Source: Chryseobacterium shigense (lineage in GTDB: Bacteria > Bacteroidota > Bacteroidia > Flavobacteriales > Weeksellaceae). Taken from it: a stretch of 64,000 bases of DNA. The position numbers and the translations under genes were made by a program. The stretch covers positions 496,001 to 560,000 of the forward strand of contig NZ_FTNY01000001.1 in NCBI RefSeq assembly GCF_900156575.1. The letters are read 5' to 3'. The notes beneath the pieces are model-generated. The model was not told where the DNA came from and did no database searches. It saw nothing but the letters and a program-made list of their open reading frames with translations. Of this stretch, positions 54,734 to 63,379 are shown in pieces. Position 1 is the first letter of the stretch. The number at the start of each line of letters is the position of its first letter.

Positions 54734-56206
54734 TTAATATATTTTACTGGCTTCGTTTGCTGCTATTTTTCCGGAAATAATGGATGGCGGAACGCCCGGA
54801 CCAGGAACTGTAAGCTGGCCTGTATACAAGAGATTCTTTATCTTTTTATTCCGGATGGAAGGCTTTAAAACAGCCGTTTGTGATAAGGTATTCGCAAGAC
54901 CATAAGCGTTGCCTTTGTAGGCATTATAATCTTGTTGAAAATCATTAATGCAATAGCTTCTTTTATATTCAATTTTTGAAATAAGATCTGAAGTTCCGGT
55001 ATGTTTTTCCAATCTTCCGATCATTTCATTAAAATATTTTTCTCTCATTTCATCAAAATCTTCCATTCCGGGAGCCACAGGCATTAATAAAAAAATATTC
55101 TCACAGTTTTCGGGAGCGGTCCCTTGATCTGTCTTGGATGGGCAACACACGTAAAACAAAGGCTTGGTAGGCCATTTTTTGTCTTCATAAATTTCCTGGG
55201 TATGAAGTTCCAGATCGTTTTCAAAAAAAAGGGTGTGGTGCTTCAGATTGGGCACTTTCCCTCTAATTCCCAAATAGTAAATAAGACATGAAGGAGCAAA
55301 GGTTTTTTTCTCCCAATATGATGCCTTGTAGTTTCTATATTCCTCAGGAAGAAGCTGACTTTCTGTATGATGATAATCGGAAGAAGCAATGACAAGATCA
55401 AATGTCAAGACTTCTCCATTTACTATTAAAGCATTGGCTTTACCGTTTTCAACCGTTATTTTTTCTACATTTGAATTAAAGTGAAAATGAGCACCCTGTT
55501 CTGATGCAATCTGCATCATCGCATCAGTAACTTTTGAAAAACCGCCCATAGGATACCAGGTTCCCAATTTATATCCACCGTAATTCATCAAACTGTATAA
55601 TGCAGGAATATTTTTTGGGGCAGCGCCCAGAAAAATCACCGGAAACTCCATTAGCATAATCAGTTTTGGATGACTGAAATATTTTCTTACAAACTGACTG
55701 AAATTGGTCAGTAGATCCAGCTTCAAAGCATTCTTTGCCATTTTGGGTGAAATAAACTCAAACCACGAATGGCAGGGTTTATTCACAAATTCTTTCATTC
55801 CGATTTCATATTTGATCTGAGCATCTTTCATGAAGTCATCAAGCTTTTTTCCGGCTCCTTTTTCCATGCTTTCAAATAAAGCCCTCATTTCCTCATACCG
55901 GTCCGGAATATTCATCACACCGTCTGAAAATACCATTTCAAACTGAGGATCCAGCGGAACAAGCTCATAAAAATCAGCTGACTTTTTTCCAAAATCCTCA
56001 AAAAATGCTTCAATAATATCCGGCATCCAATACCAGCTTGGCCCCATATCAAAAACATAGCCCTGTTCGGTACGAAACTTTCTTGCTCTGCCCCCTACGC
56101 TGCTGTTTTTTTCAAAAACATGGACTTCATTCCCCTCTTTTGCCAGGTAGGAAGCTGCAGATAAGCCAGAAAAACCTGAACCAATGACGGCTATTTTTTT
56201 GTTCAT
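54734..56206 (-). CDS. crtI: Phytoene desaturase
   Basis: This is about 490 aa from MNKKIAVIGSGFSGLSAASY. The N-terminal FAD Rossmann motif is followed by EKNSSVGGRARKF. The C-terminal carotenoid-desaturase segment is NLLYTGQLTVPGPGVPPSIISG. It converts phytoene stepwise to lycopene. The ATG at 56206 is preferred to the TTG at 56212; it lies 2 nt after the marR stop. It is the second gene of the operon. Confidence 0.95.
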   Translation of the reverse strand: MNKKIAVIGSGFSGLSAASYLAKEGNEVHVFEKNSSVGGRARKFRTEQGYVFDMGPSWYWMPDIIEAFFEDFGKKSADFYELVPLDPQFEMVFSDGVMNIPDRYEEMRALFESMEKGAGKKLDDFMKDAQIKYEIGMKEFVNKPCHSWFEFISPKMAKNALKLDLLTNFSQFVRKYFSHPKLIMLMEFPVIFLGAAPKNIPALYSLMNYGGYKLGTWYPMGGFSKVTDAMMQIASEQGAHFHFNSNVEKITVENGKANALIVNGEVLTFDLVIASSDYHHTESQLLPEEYRNYKASYWEKKTFAPSCLIYYLGIRGKVPNLKHHTLFFENDLELHTQEIYEDKKWPTKPLFYVCCPSKTDQGTAPENCENIFLLMPVAPGMEDFDEMREKYFNEMIGRLEKHTGTSDLISKIEYKRSYCINDFQQDYNAYKGNAYGLANTLSQTAVLKPSIRNKKIKNLLYTGQLTVPGPGVPPSIISGKIAANEASKIY

Positions 56207-56208
56207 GA

Positions 56209-56883
56209 TCAATTTTTTATGAATGAATACTCTTTACTGATGACTTCAATAAGGTTTTTAGCATCAATATTGCGAGTGAATATCGGATGGTGAAATTTTT
56301 CAAGTTTGTCCAGAATACGGATCAGCTGCATTTTTTCAGAATAACTAAGATCTCCGGCCACAATGTTGGTTGCCGTTCTTATTTTTCTCATCTGATTTTC
56401 CAAAGATGCAATGCCTGAACTTGTAATCTGTATTATTTTGGTTCTTTTATCTGTATCGGAATCCGACTGCTCTACCAAACCGAGGTTGATAAGCCTGTGG
56501 ATGATCAACATTCCTACAGACTTTTCGTGAACATTTTTCTTAATAAGCTCCATTTTGGTCATGGCGCCGAATGTTTTTAAATTAATCAGATAAATGAAGT
56601 CTTCCTGTGTCGCAAAGTCTGAATCTACAATAGCTGATTTTGAATACGATTTGGCGTACCTGTTCAAATGAACCAGTGAAGTACTGATGGCGCTTTCAGC
56701 ACTTCTTCCATTCTCTTTACCAGCCCAATAGGGTTCATTGGCGTCATGATTTAGTGTCAGAGGCTCCTTGCTGCATAGCCACGCCTTAAAACCTTCAACA
56801 TCTGAAGGGTAAGAATTTATCTTATTCTCTTCATCAAATTCCTCAAGCAATCTGATAACATCTTTTACGACTGAATAATTCAT
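56209..56883 (-). CDS. MarR-family regulator heading the carotenoid operon
   Basis: This is a 224-aa winged-helix protein. An N-terminal ~90-residue extension (VEGFKAWLCSKEPL) precedes the MarR core, which contains KTFGAMTKMELIKKNVHEKS, GMLIIHRLINLGLVEQ, and the wing SDTDKRTKIIQIT. It is a paralogue of the protein at 62732-63379, which has the same extension. It lies first in the operon that includes crtI, crtB, crtZ, the cyclase and phrB, so it very likely controls that operon. A palindrome sits on its promoter. Confidence 0.88.
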   Translation of the reverse strand: MNYSVVKDVIRLLEEFDEENKINSYPSDVEGFKAWLCSKEPLTLNHDANEPYWAGKENGRSAESAISTSLVHLNRYAKSYSKSAIVDSDFATQEDFIYLINLKTFGAMTKMELIKKNVHEKSVGMLIIHRLINLGLVEQSDSDTDKRTKIIQITSSGIASLENQMRKIRTATNIVAGDLSYSEKMQLIRILDKLEKFHHPIFTRNIDAKNLIEVISKEYSFIKN

Positions 56884-56891
56884 CTTGTTAA

Positions 56892-56917
56892 TAATTAGTA
56901 CACAAATATACTAATTA
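56892..56917 (-). promoter_or_regulatory. marR promoter within a palindromic operator
   Basis: TAATTAGTA-8nt-TACTAATTA is a perfect 9-bp inverted repeat. On the minus strand it contains TATATTTG, a perfect -7 box, at 56903-56910. The first base of the start codon is at 56883, so the operator covers the promoter core. This is the classical layout for MarR autorepression. Confidence 0.65.
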
Positions 56918-57099
56918 AAACAAAATAAAGATTATATATAAACTAAATTTAATACTATAATTTTATTTGTATACAAAACATAGGTCAAATAAGCTCAGAA
57001 GCAGCAAGAAACAAAGATTGCCTAAAAAAATAACCCTCTGTTTTATATAAGTATAAGTAAACGAAATGCTAATCAACTTAACTTGAGTTCCGGATAAAG

Positions 57100-57120
57100 T
57101 AGTTTTGTGTATTAATACAC
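57100..57120 (+). promoter_or_regulatory. Promoter-like TAGTTTTG joined to a palindrome
   Basis: TAGTTTTG (57100-57107) is a TAnnTTTG match running into the perfect palindrome GTGTATTAATACAC (57107-57120). The combined sequence TAnnTTTGTGTAnTAAT is shared with the marR promoter on the minus strand. Confidence 0.45.
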
Positions 57121-57266
57121 TATTAATTAGTTACAGCTCCAGGAACTAAGGTTGTAATTTTAACAATCTTAACAGCGACCCAGATATCTAAAATCAGCTA
57201 AACTGAAATCTTACAGGTAGAAAATAAATTATAAAAGCCTCAATCGATTATATTTGAGGTTTTTTA
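57113..57266 (+). ncRNA. Candidate small RNA between marR and the SDR-DUF2867 gene
   Basis: It has a promoter-like box upstream (57100) and a hairpin CCTCAA...TTGAGG followed by TTTTTT downstream, and no start codon with a reading frame in between. The predicted length is about 150 nt. Only sequence layout supports it; the terminator also serves the leftward gene. Confidence 0.3.
57231..57266. terminator. Bidirectional terminator at the SDR-DUF2867 end
   Basis: AAAAGCCTCAA-10nt-TTGAGGTTTTTT hairpin has T runs on the plus strand and, reversed, CTTTT on the minus strand. It lies 36 nt past the stop of the gene at 57302. Confidence 0.7.
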
Positions 57267-57301
57267 AAAACAGTGGTAAGTTGGTGCATTGCATGCAATT
57301 T

Positions 57302-58786
57302 CTAGCCATTGAGTTTCGAAATATCCTGTTTAAGGGTACCCGTACTTAATCCTGACGGTACTCCCGCCAGCTTTTTAAGCATTCCCTTAAAAATTATTCC
57401 GTGAAATGGCAAAACGGAAAACCAGTAAAGCCTTCCCGATATTCCGTGAGGTCTGAATACTGCTTTCTGCCAAAGCTTTCCTCTATACAATTTAAACACA
57501 AGCCATGCTTCACCAGGCAATTTCATTTCTGCAAAAAGAATCAATTTTCCTTCTTTACGGTCAGCGTACAATACCCTCCAGAAATCCAGCGCATCGCCTT
57601 CATGAAGCCGTTGCGGATGTGTTCTTCCTCTTCTCAGCCCCGGACCTCCTACCAATACATCAAGAAAACCCCGGATCTTCCACAGACCCTGCCCGTACCA
57701 GCCGTTATTGCCTCCCAGACTAAATACCCTGTCAAGACATTTTTCACGATCGTCATAGGCGATACTTCTAAGATCGGTAAAACACCCAAAATGAGGAACT
57801 TCCATAAACTCTTTCAGGCTGGCATCTCTTCTGCTGCTGATGAAACTGTCTTTCCAGCTGGAAATAATCTCATTGGCCTGAATTTTAGCCAGCGTTCTTC
57901 GTAAAGCTGTTTCATAGGAGAAAGGTTGAATTCCCGTAATTCTTTTAATCTCAGAAAGGCTTTCGGGTCTGCATACAACTTCAATTTTCATACTTCCCAC
58001 CAATGCTGAGGCAAGATTATACGAGGTAGATGTAATAAAGTACAGCCAATAGGATGACAGCTTGGGAGTCATGATCGGTAATGTATAAATATATCTTTTC
58101 AGTCCGCGTACTTTTGCATATTCAGAAAGTATCTGTTTGTAGGCCAGAACGTCATCACAGCCGATATCAAAACTTTTGTGATAAGACTCTTCTTTAAACA
58201 AAACAAATATCAGAAAATCCAGAACGTTGGCAATTCCGATAGGCTGACATTTGGTATCGAGCCATCTTGGAGCCACCATCACGGGCAGCTTTTCTACCAG
58301 ATCTCTTATGATTTCGAAAGAAGCACTTCCTGATCCGATAATGATCCCCGCCCGGAGAACGGTAACGGGAACTTTACATTCCATCAGTGTTTTTTCAACC
58401 TGATATCTGGAACTGAGGTGTCTGGATAATTCTTTTTCGTTAACCAGCCCTGAAAGATAGACAATATGCTCACACTGCGTTTTTTCTATAATATGTGCGA
58501 AATTTTCTGCACATACTTTTTCAGAATTCTCATAATCATCCGTATTGCTCATGGAATGCATCAGATAATAAGCTCCGGAGATATCTTCAGGTATATTAAC
58601 AAGCGTTTCAGATTTCAGAAAATCTACTTCGATGACATCAATGAGTGATTCATCGATGTCCAGACTTTTCGAAAAGCGACTTGCATCCCTGCAGCAACAT
58701 ACCACCTTGTAGCCTTGTGCAGCAATAACGCTTATCATTCTTTTGCCGATATATCCGGTAGCTCCTGTAAGCAATATTTTTTTCAT
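57302..58786 (-). CDS. NAD(P)-binding SDR fused to DUF2867
   Basis: This is a 494-aa two-part protein. The N-terminal atypical SDR domain begins KKILLTGATGYIGKRM (YbjT/NmrA-like). The C-terminal ~150 residues form a DUF2867 domain (RRGRTHPQRLHEGDALDFWR and GRLYWFSVLPFHGIIFKG). Proteins of this build are often found beside photolyase and cryptochrome genes. It lies 57 nt downstream of ribA on the same strand. The substrate is unknown. It shares DUF2867 with the gene at 1444-1980. Confidence 0.88.
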   Translation of the reverse strand: MKKILLTGATGYIGKRMISVIAAQGYKVVCCCRDASRFSKSLDIDESLIDVIEVDFLKSETLVNIPEDISGAYYLMHSMSNTDDYENSEKVCAENFAHIIEKTQCEHIVYLSGLVNEKELSRHLSSRYQVEKTLMECKVPVTVLRAGIIIGSGSASFEIIRDLVEKLPVMVAPRWLDTKCQPIGIANVLDFLIFVLFKEESYHKSFDIGCDDVLAYKQILSEYAKVRGLKRYIYTLPIMTPKLSSYWLYFITSTSYNLASALVGSMKIEVVCRPESLSEIKRITGIQPFSYETALRRTLAKIQANEIISSWKDSFISSRRDASLKEFMEVPHFGCFTDLRSIAYDDREKCLDRVFSLGGNNGWYGQGLWKIRGFLDVLVGGPGLRRGRTHPQRLHEGDALDFWRVLYADRKEGKLILFAEMKLPGEAWLVFKLYRGKLWQKAVFRPHGISGRLYWFSVLPFHGIIFKGMLKKLAGVPSGLSTGTLKQDISKLNG

Positions 58787-58843
58787 GAGTTCTTTATTAT
58801 GAGGGTTATTTGACCATCCGTTTTACTTTTTGATAGCTCCCTG

Positions 58844-59434
58844 TTACAGTTTTTCAAGAAGATGACCAAAATAGTCTTTCTTGGTGATCAGGTAATCTTC
58901 GTTCACCTCATTGGAATCGATTTCCAAAGGAATTCTTTTGTCCAGTACGATTCCTGTGTTTTCGAGAGATTTCAGCTTTTCCGGATTGTTGGTAAGCAAA
59001 TTGACATGATCTACTTTTAAGACCTTAAGCATTTCTATAGCTACATCAAAATTTCTGCCATCAGCAGGAAGGCCCAGTTTCAAATTCGCTTCCACAGTAT
59101 CAAAACCTTCTTCCTGCAGAGCATAGGCTTTTAATTTATTGATGATTCCAATATTCCTTCCCTCCTGTCTGAGATAAATAATGATTCCTCCATTTTCAGA
59201 CATAAATTTCATGGCGGCATCCAGTTGCTGTCCGCATTCACATTTTTTGGAGTGAAACACTTCCCCTGTGATACATTCGGAATGAAAACGAACATTAACG
59301 GTCCTGCTGAAATCGGTATTCTCTGCAACCCAAACCAGATGAGGGCTCCAGTCTTCTTCATTTTCAGAAAAAGCGTATACCGTGAACATTCCAAAATCGG
59401 TAGGTATATGAGCCTGTGCTTGTATCTTCAACAT
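58844..59434 (-). CDS. ribA: GTP cyclohydrolase II
   Basis: This is a 196-aa stand-alone enzyme. The zinc cysteines are in CITGEVFHSKKCECGQQL near residues 54-67 and the catalytic loop is YLRQEGRNIGI near 84. It opens GTP to start riboflavin synthesis. Most Bacteroidota carry a fused RibBA elsewhere, so this single-domain copy beside photolyase genes may be a dedicated flavin supply, an inference. A TAAATTTG box lies upstream, back to back with the tetR promoter. Confidence 0.93.
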   Translation of the reverse strand: MLKIQAQAHIPTDFGMFTVYAFSENEEDWSPHLVWVAENTDFSRTVNVRFHSECITGEVFHSKKCECGQQLDAAMKFMSENGGIIIYLRQEGRNIGIINKLKAYALQEEGFDTVEANLKLGLPADGRNFDVAIEMLKVLKVDHVNLLTNNPEKLKSLENTGIVLDKRIPLEIDSNEVNEDYLITKKDYFGHLLEKL

Positions 59435-59463
59435 AATTTATTATTTAAATGATCAACATAGTA

Positions 59464-59471
59464 CAAATTTA
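59464..59471 (-). promoter_or_regulatory. -7 box of ribA
   Basis: TAAATTTG on the minus strand is a perfect match, 29 nt before the ATG. Confidence 0.5.
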
Positions 59472-59474
59472 TAC

Positions 59475-59500
59475 TTTATTTTTATTAAAAGTAAAATAAA
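59475..59500. promoter_or_regulatory. Inverted repeat in the ribA-tetR divergent promoter
   Basis: TTTATTTT-10nt-AAAATAAA lies midway between the two -7 boxes, a plausible TetR operator. Its AT-only composition makes chance possible. Confidence 0.35.
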
Positions 59501-59504
59501 TTAC

Positions 59505-59512
59505 TAATTTTG
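59505..59512 (+). promoter_or_regulatory. -7 box of tetR
   Basis: TAATTTTG is a perfect TAnnTTTG match, 18 nt before the ATG. Confidence 0.5.
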
Positions 59513-59530
59513 TAATAACTAAATTCTATC

Positions 59531-60190
59531 ATGAAAGAAGAAAATGCAGCTACCCACGAAATGATATTGGAGCTTTATGGTGATTATATCCTAAATCACA
59601 GCGAAAGACCCAAGAACATTTACCTTTTCGCCAAAGACAACGGATTTGATGAAAAAGACTTTTACCATTACTTTTCAAGTTTTGACCAAGCTGAAAAGGA
59701 AATGCTGGATCACCTTTTCAGAAAATCGCTGGATCTTACCGCTGAAATCAGTGAATCAGGGGAAATATCTGCCAAAGAAAGACTGCTCAACACCTATTTC
59801 ATATTCTTTGAAAACCTTACGATGAACAGATCTCTGGTTCTGATGCTTTTAGGGAAAGAAAAAATACAAGGCATAAAAGTCCTGCAGAACCTCCGCGAAA
59901 CTCACCGCCAGTTTGTGAGAACTCTTGATTTCAACACCTGGGAGATCTTTGAAAAAGCGAAAGGAAATATCCGGAATTTCAACGAAAAATCAAGACAGGA
60001 AGTGCTATGGCTTCACTTGGTTTCCTGTATAGAATTCTGGAAAAAAGATTCCTCTCCGGATTTTGAAAAGACAGATCTTTTCATAGAGAAAACGGTAGAT
60101 ACAGGCTTAGAACTGATCGACAACGAGCCGTTGAGAAAAATGGTTGATCTGGGAAAGTTTTTGTGGAAAGAAAAATTTAAAATAAGCTAG
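59531..60190 (+). CDS. TetR-family regulator
   Basis: This is a 219-aa protein. The N-terminal helix-turn-helix is MILELYGDYILNHSERPKNI then FAKDNGFDEKDFYHYFSSFD, and the C-terminal part is an all-helical ligand domain. TetR regulators followed directly by an AarF-type kinase are seen in Bacteroidetes. It lies 1 nt before the kinase start and is divergent from ribA, so it may control both. Confidence 0.85.
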   Translation: MKEENAATHEMILELYGDYILNHSERPKNIYLFAKDNGFDEKDFYHYFSSFDQAEKEMLDHLFRKSLDLTAEISESGEISAKERLLNTYFIFFENLTMNRSLVLMLLGKEKIQGIKVLQNLRETHRQFVRTLDFNTWEIFEKAKGNIRNFNEKSRQEVLWLHLVSCIEFWKKDSSPDFEKTDLFIEKTVDTGLELIDNEPLRKMVDLGKFLWKEKFKIS

Positions 60191-60191
60191 G

Positions 60192-61511
60192 ATGAAAACA
60201 TTAGATACAATACCTACCGGGAAAATTGAAAGAACAGGCAGCCTGCTGAAAGCTGGAGCCAAAGTGGGTGCCAATTACCTGAAATATTACGGAAACAAAA
60301 TCACCAAAGACGAAGAACAGGCGCGAAAAATCCTGAATCAGGATAACGCTTCAGACATCTACGACTCGCTGAAAGAACTTAAGGGTTCTGCCCTGAAAGT
60401 TGCCCAGATGCTGAGTATGGAAAAAAATATGCTTCCGGTAGAATATGTAGAGAAATTTTCTCTTTCACAGTTTTCTGTTCCGCCGCTTTCGGGCGCTTTG
60501 GTGAAGAAAACATTCCGAAAATATTTTGGAAAAAATCCTGAAGATCTTTTTGACGAATTTTCTTCAGAGTCCGTGAATGCAGCAAGCATAGGACAGGTTC
60601 ATAAAGCAAAAAAAGGCACCCAAAACCTTGCCGTAAAAATACAGTACCCTGGCGTCCGTGAGAGTATTTCCAGCGATTTGAAAATGGTAAAACCTATTGC
60701 CATGAAAATGTTCAATATCAAAAAAGAAGGTTCGGAATCTTATTTTCAGGAAGTGGAAGATAAATTGTATGAAGAAACCAATTATCACCTGGAACTTGAA
60801 CGAAGTCAGCAATTCTCTGAAAGTTGCAGCCATCTTCCCAATATCCTTTTTCCAGCCTATTATCCGGAATATTCCTGTGAAAAAATCATTACGATGGACT
60901 GGATGTCCGGATTGCATCTGTCTGAGTTTACCCGTCAGCACAATGCTCAGCAGGACCTCAACAAAATTGGGCAGACGCTGTGGGATTTCTATATGTATCA
61001 GATGCATGTTTTGAAAAAAGTACATGCAGATCCGCATCCCGGAAATTTCCTGGTTTCTGAAGATCAGAAATTATTGGTCATTGATTTCGGATGTATCAAA
61101 GAAATTCCAGATGATTTTTACATCCCTTACTTTGAGCTAGCTAAAGAGGAAAATCTGAAAAATCCACCAATATTCAGGGAAAAGCTTTACGCCCTTGAAA
61201 TCCTACGTCAGGAAGATAGTCCCGAAGAAAAAGAATTTTTCGCCCAATTGTTTTACGAACTTCTTGAGCTGTTTACCCGACCTTTCAACCAGGAAACATT
61301 TGATTTTTCCAATGAAGCGTTTTTCAGAGAAATTGCAGATCTCGGACAAAAGTATTCAAAGATCAGCAACATCAAAGGAATGAACACCAACCGGGGATCA
61401 AGACATTTCATTTATCTGAACAGAACCTTTTTCGGACTCTATCACATGATGCATGATCTGAAAGCGAAGGATGTTGTCATCAATCATTATCTGAATTTTG
61501 TAAAACCATAA
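60192..61511 (+). CDS. AarF/UbiB/ABC1-type atypical kinase
   Basis: This is a 439-aa protein. The ABC1 N-terminal signature is LKGSALKVAQMLSME (KxGQ-like, with S for G) near residue 62. The Ala-rich P-loop is in NAASIGQVHKA near 133. The catalytic region HADPHPGNFLV near 278 and VIDFGCIKEI near 295 follow. UbiB-type proteins act in isoprenoid-quinone or lipid homeostasis. It is co-transcribed with tetR and the two small genes after it. Confidence 0.9.
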   Translation: MKTLDTIPTGKIERTGSLLKAGAKVGANYLKYYGNKITKDEEQARKILNQDNASDIYDSLKELKGSALKVAQMLSMEKNMLPVEYVEKFSLSQFSVPPLSGALVKKTFRKYFGKNPEDLFDEFSSESVNAASIGQVHKAKKGTQNLAVKIQYPGVRESISSDLKMVKPIAMKMFNIKKEGSESYFQEVEDKLYEETNYHLELERSQQFSESCSHLPNILFPAYYPEYSCEKIITMDWMSGLHLSEFTRQHNAQQDLNKIGQTLWDFYMYQMHVLKKVHADPHPGNFLVSEDQKLLVIDFGCIKEIPDDFYIPYFELAKEENLKNPPIFREKLYALEILRQEDSPEEKEFFAQLFYELLELFTRPFNQETFDFSNEAFFREIADLGQKYSKISNIKGMNTNRGSRHFIYLNRTFFGLYHMMHDLKAKDVVINHYLNFVKP

Positions 61512-61514
61512 GAT

Positions 61515-61652
61515 ATGCCATCCGGATTGCCATCAAAAATATGTGAAAGCTGCGGCCTTCCATTCAACTGGCGCAAAAAGTGGAAAAAGAACTGGAGTGA
61601 AGTTAAATATTGCAGCGAAAGATGTCGGAAAAACAAAAAACAAAAAGTCTAA
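61515..61652 (+). CDS. DUF2256 small zinc-ribbon-like protein
   Basis: This 45-aa protein has the DUF2256 layout: [15 protein letters not shown] followed by YCSERCRK, giving two CxxC-type pairs (CESC and CSERC). It binds zinc in all likelihood. It is typically encoded next to photolyase/cryptochrome genes. It starts 3 nt after the kinase stop and overlaps the next gene. Confidence 0.85.
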   Translation: MPSGLPSKICESCGLPFNWRKKWKKNWSEVKYCSERCRKNKKQKV

Positions 61653-61918
61653 CAGTAGCACAGAAAGACCGTATCATCGAAATGGCGTGGGAAGACCGGA
61701 CACCGTTTGAGGCGATTGATTTTCAGTTTAAACTGCGCGAATGTGAAGTGATCGAACTGATGCGTTCGGAGCTCAAACCTTCAAGTTTCAGACTTTGGAG
61801 AAAACGGGTAAACTCGGGAGTAAGCCAGAAGCACAGCAAAAAAAGGAGTACGGAAATCGACCGGTTCAAATGTACCAGACAAAGATTGATCAGTAACAAT
61901 AAAATTTCAAAACGATGA
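61622..61918 (+). CDS. TIGR03643 family protein
   Basis: This is a 98-aa protein from [21 protein letters not shown]. The family core is [40 protein letters not shown]. It is a short, basic, HTH-like helical protein, often next to DUF2256 and photolyase genes. It overlaps the DUF2256 gene by 31 nt, so the two are coupled. Function unknown. Confidence 0.85.
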   Translation: MSEKQKTKSLTVAQKDRIIEMAWEDRTPFEAIDFQFKLRECEVIELMRSELKPSSFRLWRKRVNSGVSQKHSKKRSTEIDRFKCTRQRLISNNKISKR

Positions 61919-61986
61919 GTCTCTCCGGCTTACTCAAAAGAGCATTTAATCTGTTTTGAACGTACCAAAAAACCATTATTAAAAAT

Positions 61987-62685
61987 ATGAAAAATATAGT
62001 CATTATAGGATGCGGCAAAGGAATCGGGCTTGCTACAGCACAATTACTCTCTGAAAAACACCATATTATCGGTATTTCAAGGAGCAGGAGCCCTGAATTA
62101 CAGAATCTGAACATCACATTTCATGAAATGGAGGTCATCTCCGGAAATCTGGATGATATTGACTTTCCTGAGGTCATAGACGGGTTGGTGTATGCCCCGG
62201 GAACCATTAATCTTAAACCCTTCAACCGCCTGACGCCAGATGATTTTAAGCATGATTTTGAGATCAATGTTCTTGGAGCGGTGAAGTGCATCCAGAAACT
62301 CCTCCCGAGTCTTAAAAAATCAGGAAATTCATCAGTTGTTCTCTACAGCTCGGTAGCAGCCAAACTGGGAATGCCTTTTCACGCGTCTGTTTCTGCCAGT
62401 AAAAATGCAGTAGAGGGCCTTACGAAAAGTCTTGCGGCAGAGTATGCTGCTCAGAAAATAAGAGTGAATGCCATTGCTCCTTCATTAACGGATACTTCTC
62501 TTGCATCACAGCTTCTTTCGACTCCAGAAAAGCGGGAGGCTTCCTCTAAAAGACATCCGCTTCAAAGAATTGGAAGTGCAGAAGAAATTGCAGAGATGAC
62601 CGCGTTTTTACTTTCTGATCAGGCTTCATGGATAACGGGCCAGATCTTTGGAGTGGACGGCGGAATGAGCAATATCAGGTTGTAA
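61987..62685 (+). CDS. Short-chain dehydrogenase in the light-stress cluster
   Basis: This is a 232-aa SDR: GCGKGIGLA near residue 8 (cofactor), then YAPG replacing the usual NNAG near residue 70. Catalytic Ser in VVLYSSVAAKLG near 118 and the SASKN segment near 134 are seen; the Tyr of the YxxxK motif is replaced by Ser (VSASK). It may therefore be catalytically changed. WITGQIFGVDGGM ends the protein. It lies 68 nt after TIGR03643. Confidence 0.85.
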   Translation: MKNIVIIGCGKGIGLATAQLLSEKHHIIGISRSRSPELQNLNITFHEMEVISGNLDDIDFPEVIDGLVYAPGTINLKPFNRLTPDDFKHDFEINVLGAVKCIQKLLPSLKKSGNSSVVLYSSVAAKLGMPFHASVSASKNAVEGLTKSLAAEYAAQKIRVNAIAPSLTDTSLASQLLSTPEKREASSKRHPLQRIGSAEEIAEMTAFLLSDQASWITGQIFGVDGGMSNIRL

Positions 62686-62686
62686 T

Positions 62687-62717
62687 TTTGAACAGGAAAA
62701 CAAAACTTATATCTTTA
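62687..62717 (+). promoter_or_regulatory. Promoter of the second marR
   Basis: TTTG (62687-62690), a 19-nt spacer, then TATCTTTA (62710-62717). This fits the Bacteroidota TTTG / TAnnTTTG promoter with one mismatch, 14 nt before the ATG. It overlaps the stop region of the SDR gene. Confidence 0.55.
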
Positions 62718-62731
62718 CCCCAAATTATCCT

Positions 62732-63379
62732 ATGAATACTGATTTTTTTATTGATCTGCTCCTGCAAGTAAAGGATTTTGAAAATTCGGAGGCTTACAAA
62801 CCCAATTCCAAAGTGGAAGATTTCCGTACGTGGATGAATGATAAAAAATACAGGGAAGAAAGTCCGACCAAGCTTTTAAAAAATGAAAAACATAAGGTTT
62901 CATTTACTGAAAATGAGATCTGTAAACAAATCCTGCTTCTCAGCAGATACTCCAAGCAGCTGATCAGAAAAGGATTGGGGGATTTTCCCGAGCTTGCCAA
63001 TGAAGAGTTCACGTATCTTTACCGCCTGAAAGACGAGCGTGATCTGACGAAGATTCAGCTTATAGAAAGAAACGGACACGAAAAACAGACCGGAACGCAA
63101 ATCATCAAACGACTTTTGGAATATGGCCTGGTTGAAGAAAAAAATGATGTGGAAGACAAAAGAAGCAAAAGACTGAACATTACCCCAAAAGGCGAAGAAA
63201 TTTTTCATCAATCCGTTGAAAAAGTAAATATCACTTCTAAAATTCTGTCAGGAAAATTAGAAGATGATGAAAAAAATGAACTTTTACAAATCCTGAAAAA
63301 ACTGAATGAATTCCATGCTCACCTCTACCAGGAGCATAAAAATTCTGATATAGACAAGATCATTCAATTTGTAAAATAA
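62732..63379 (+). CDS. MarR-family regulator, second copy
   Basis: This is a 215-aa protein with the same two-part build as the marR at 56209-56883: an N-terminal extension (VEDFRTWMNDKKYREE) and a winged helix (ERNGHEKQTGTQIIKRLLEYGLVEE; wing DVEDKRSKRLNIT). The match against EKSVGMLIIHRLINLGLVEQ marks them as paralogues. It has its own promoter. It closes the rightward light-stress gene set and may cross-regulate the carotenoid operon. Confidence 0.87.
   Translation: MNTDFFIDLLLQVKDFENSEAYKPNSKVEDFRTWMNDKKYREESPTKLLKNEKHKVSFTENEICKQILLLSRYSKQLIRKGLGDFPELANEEFTYLYRLKDERDLTKIQLIERNGHEKQTGTQIIKRLLEYGLVEEKNDVEDKRSKRLNITPKGEEIFHQSVEKVNITSKILSGKLEDDEKNELLQILKKLNEFHAHLYQEHKNSDIDKIIQFVK

Noticed and set aside
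59202-59512. Additional MarR operator half-site TACTAATT before tetR
   Set aside because: Only a half-site in very AT-rich DNA; no palindrome partner.
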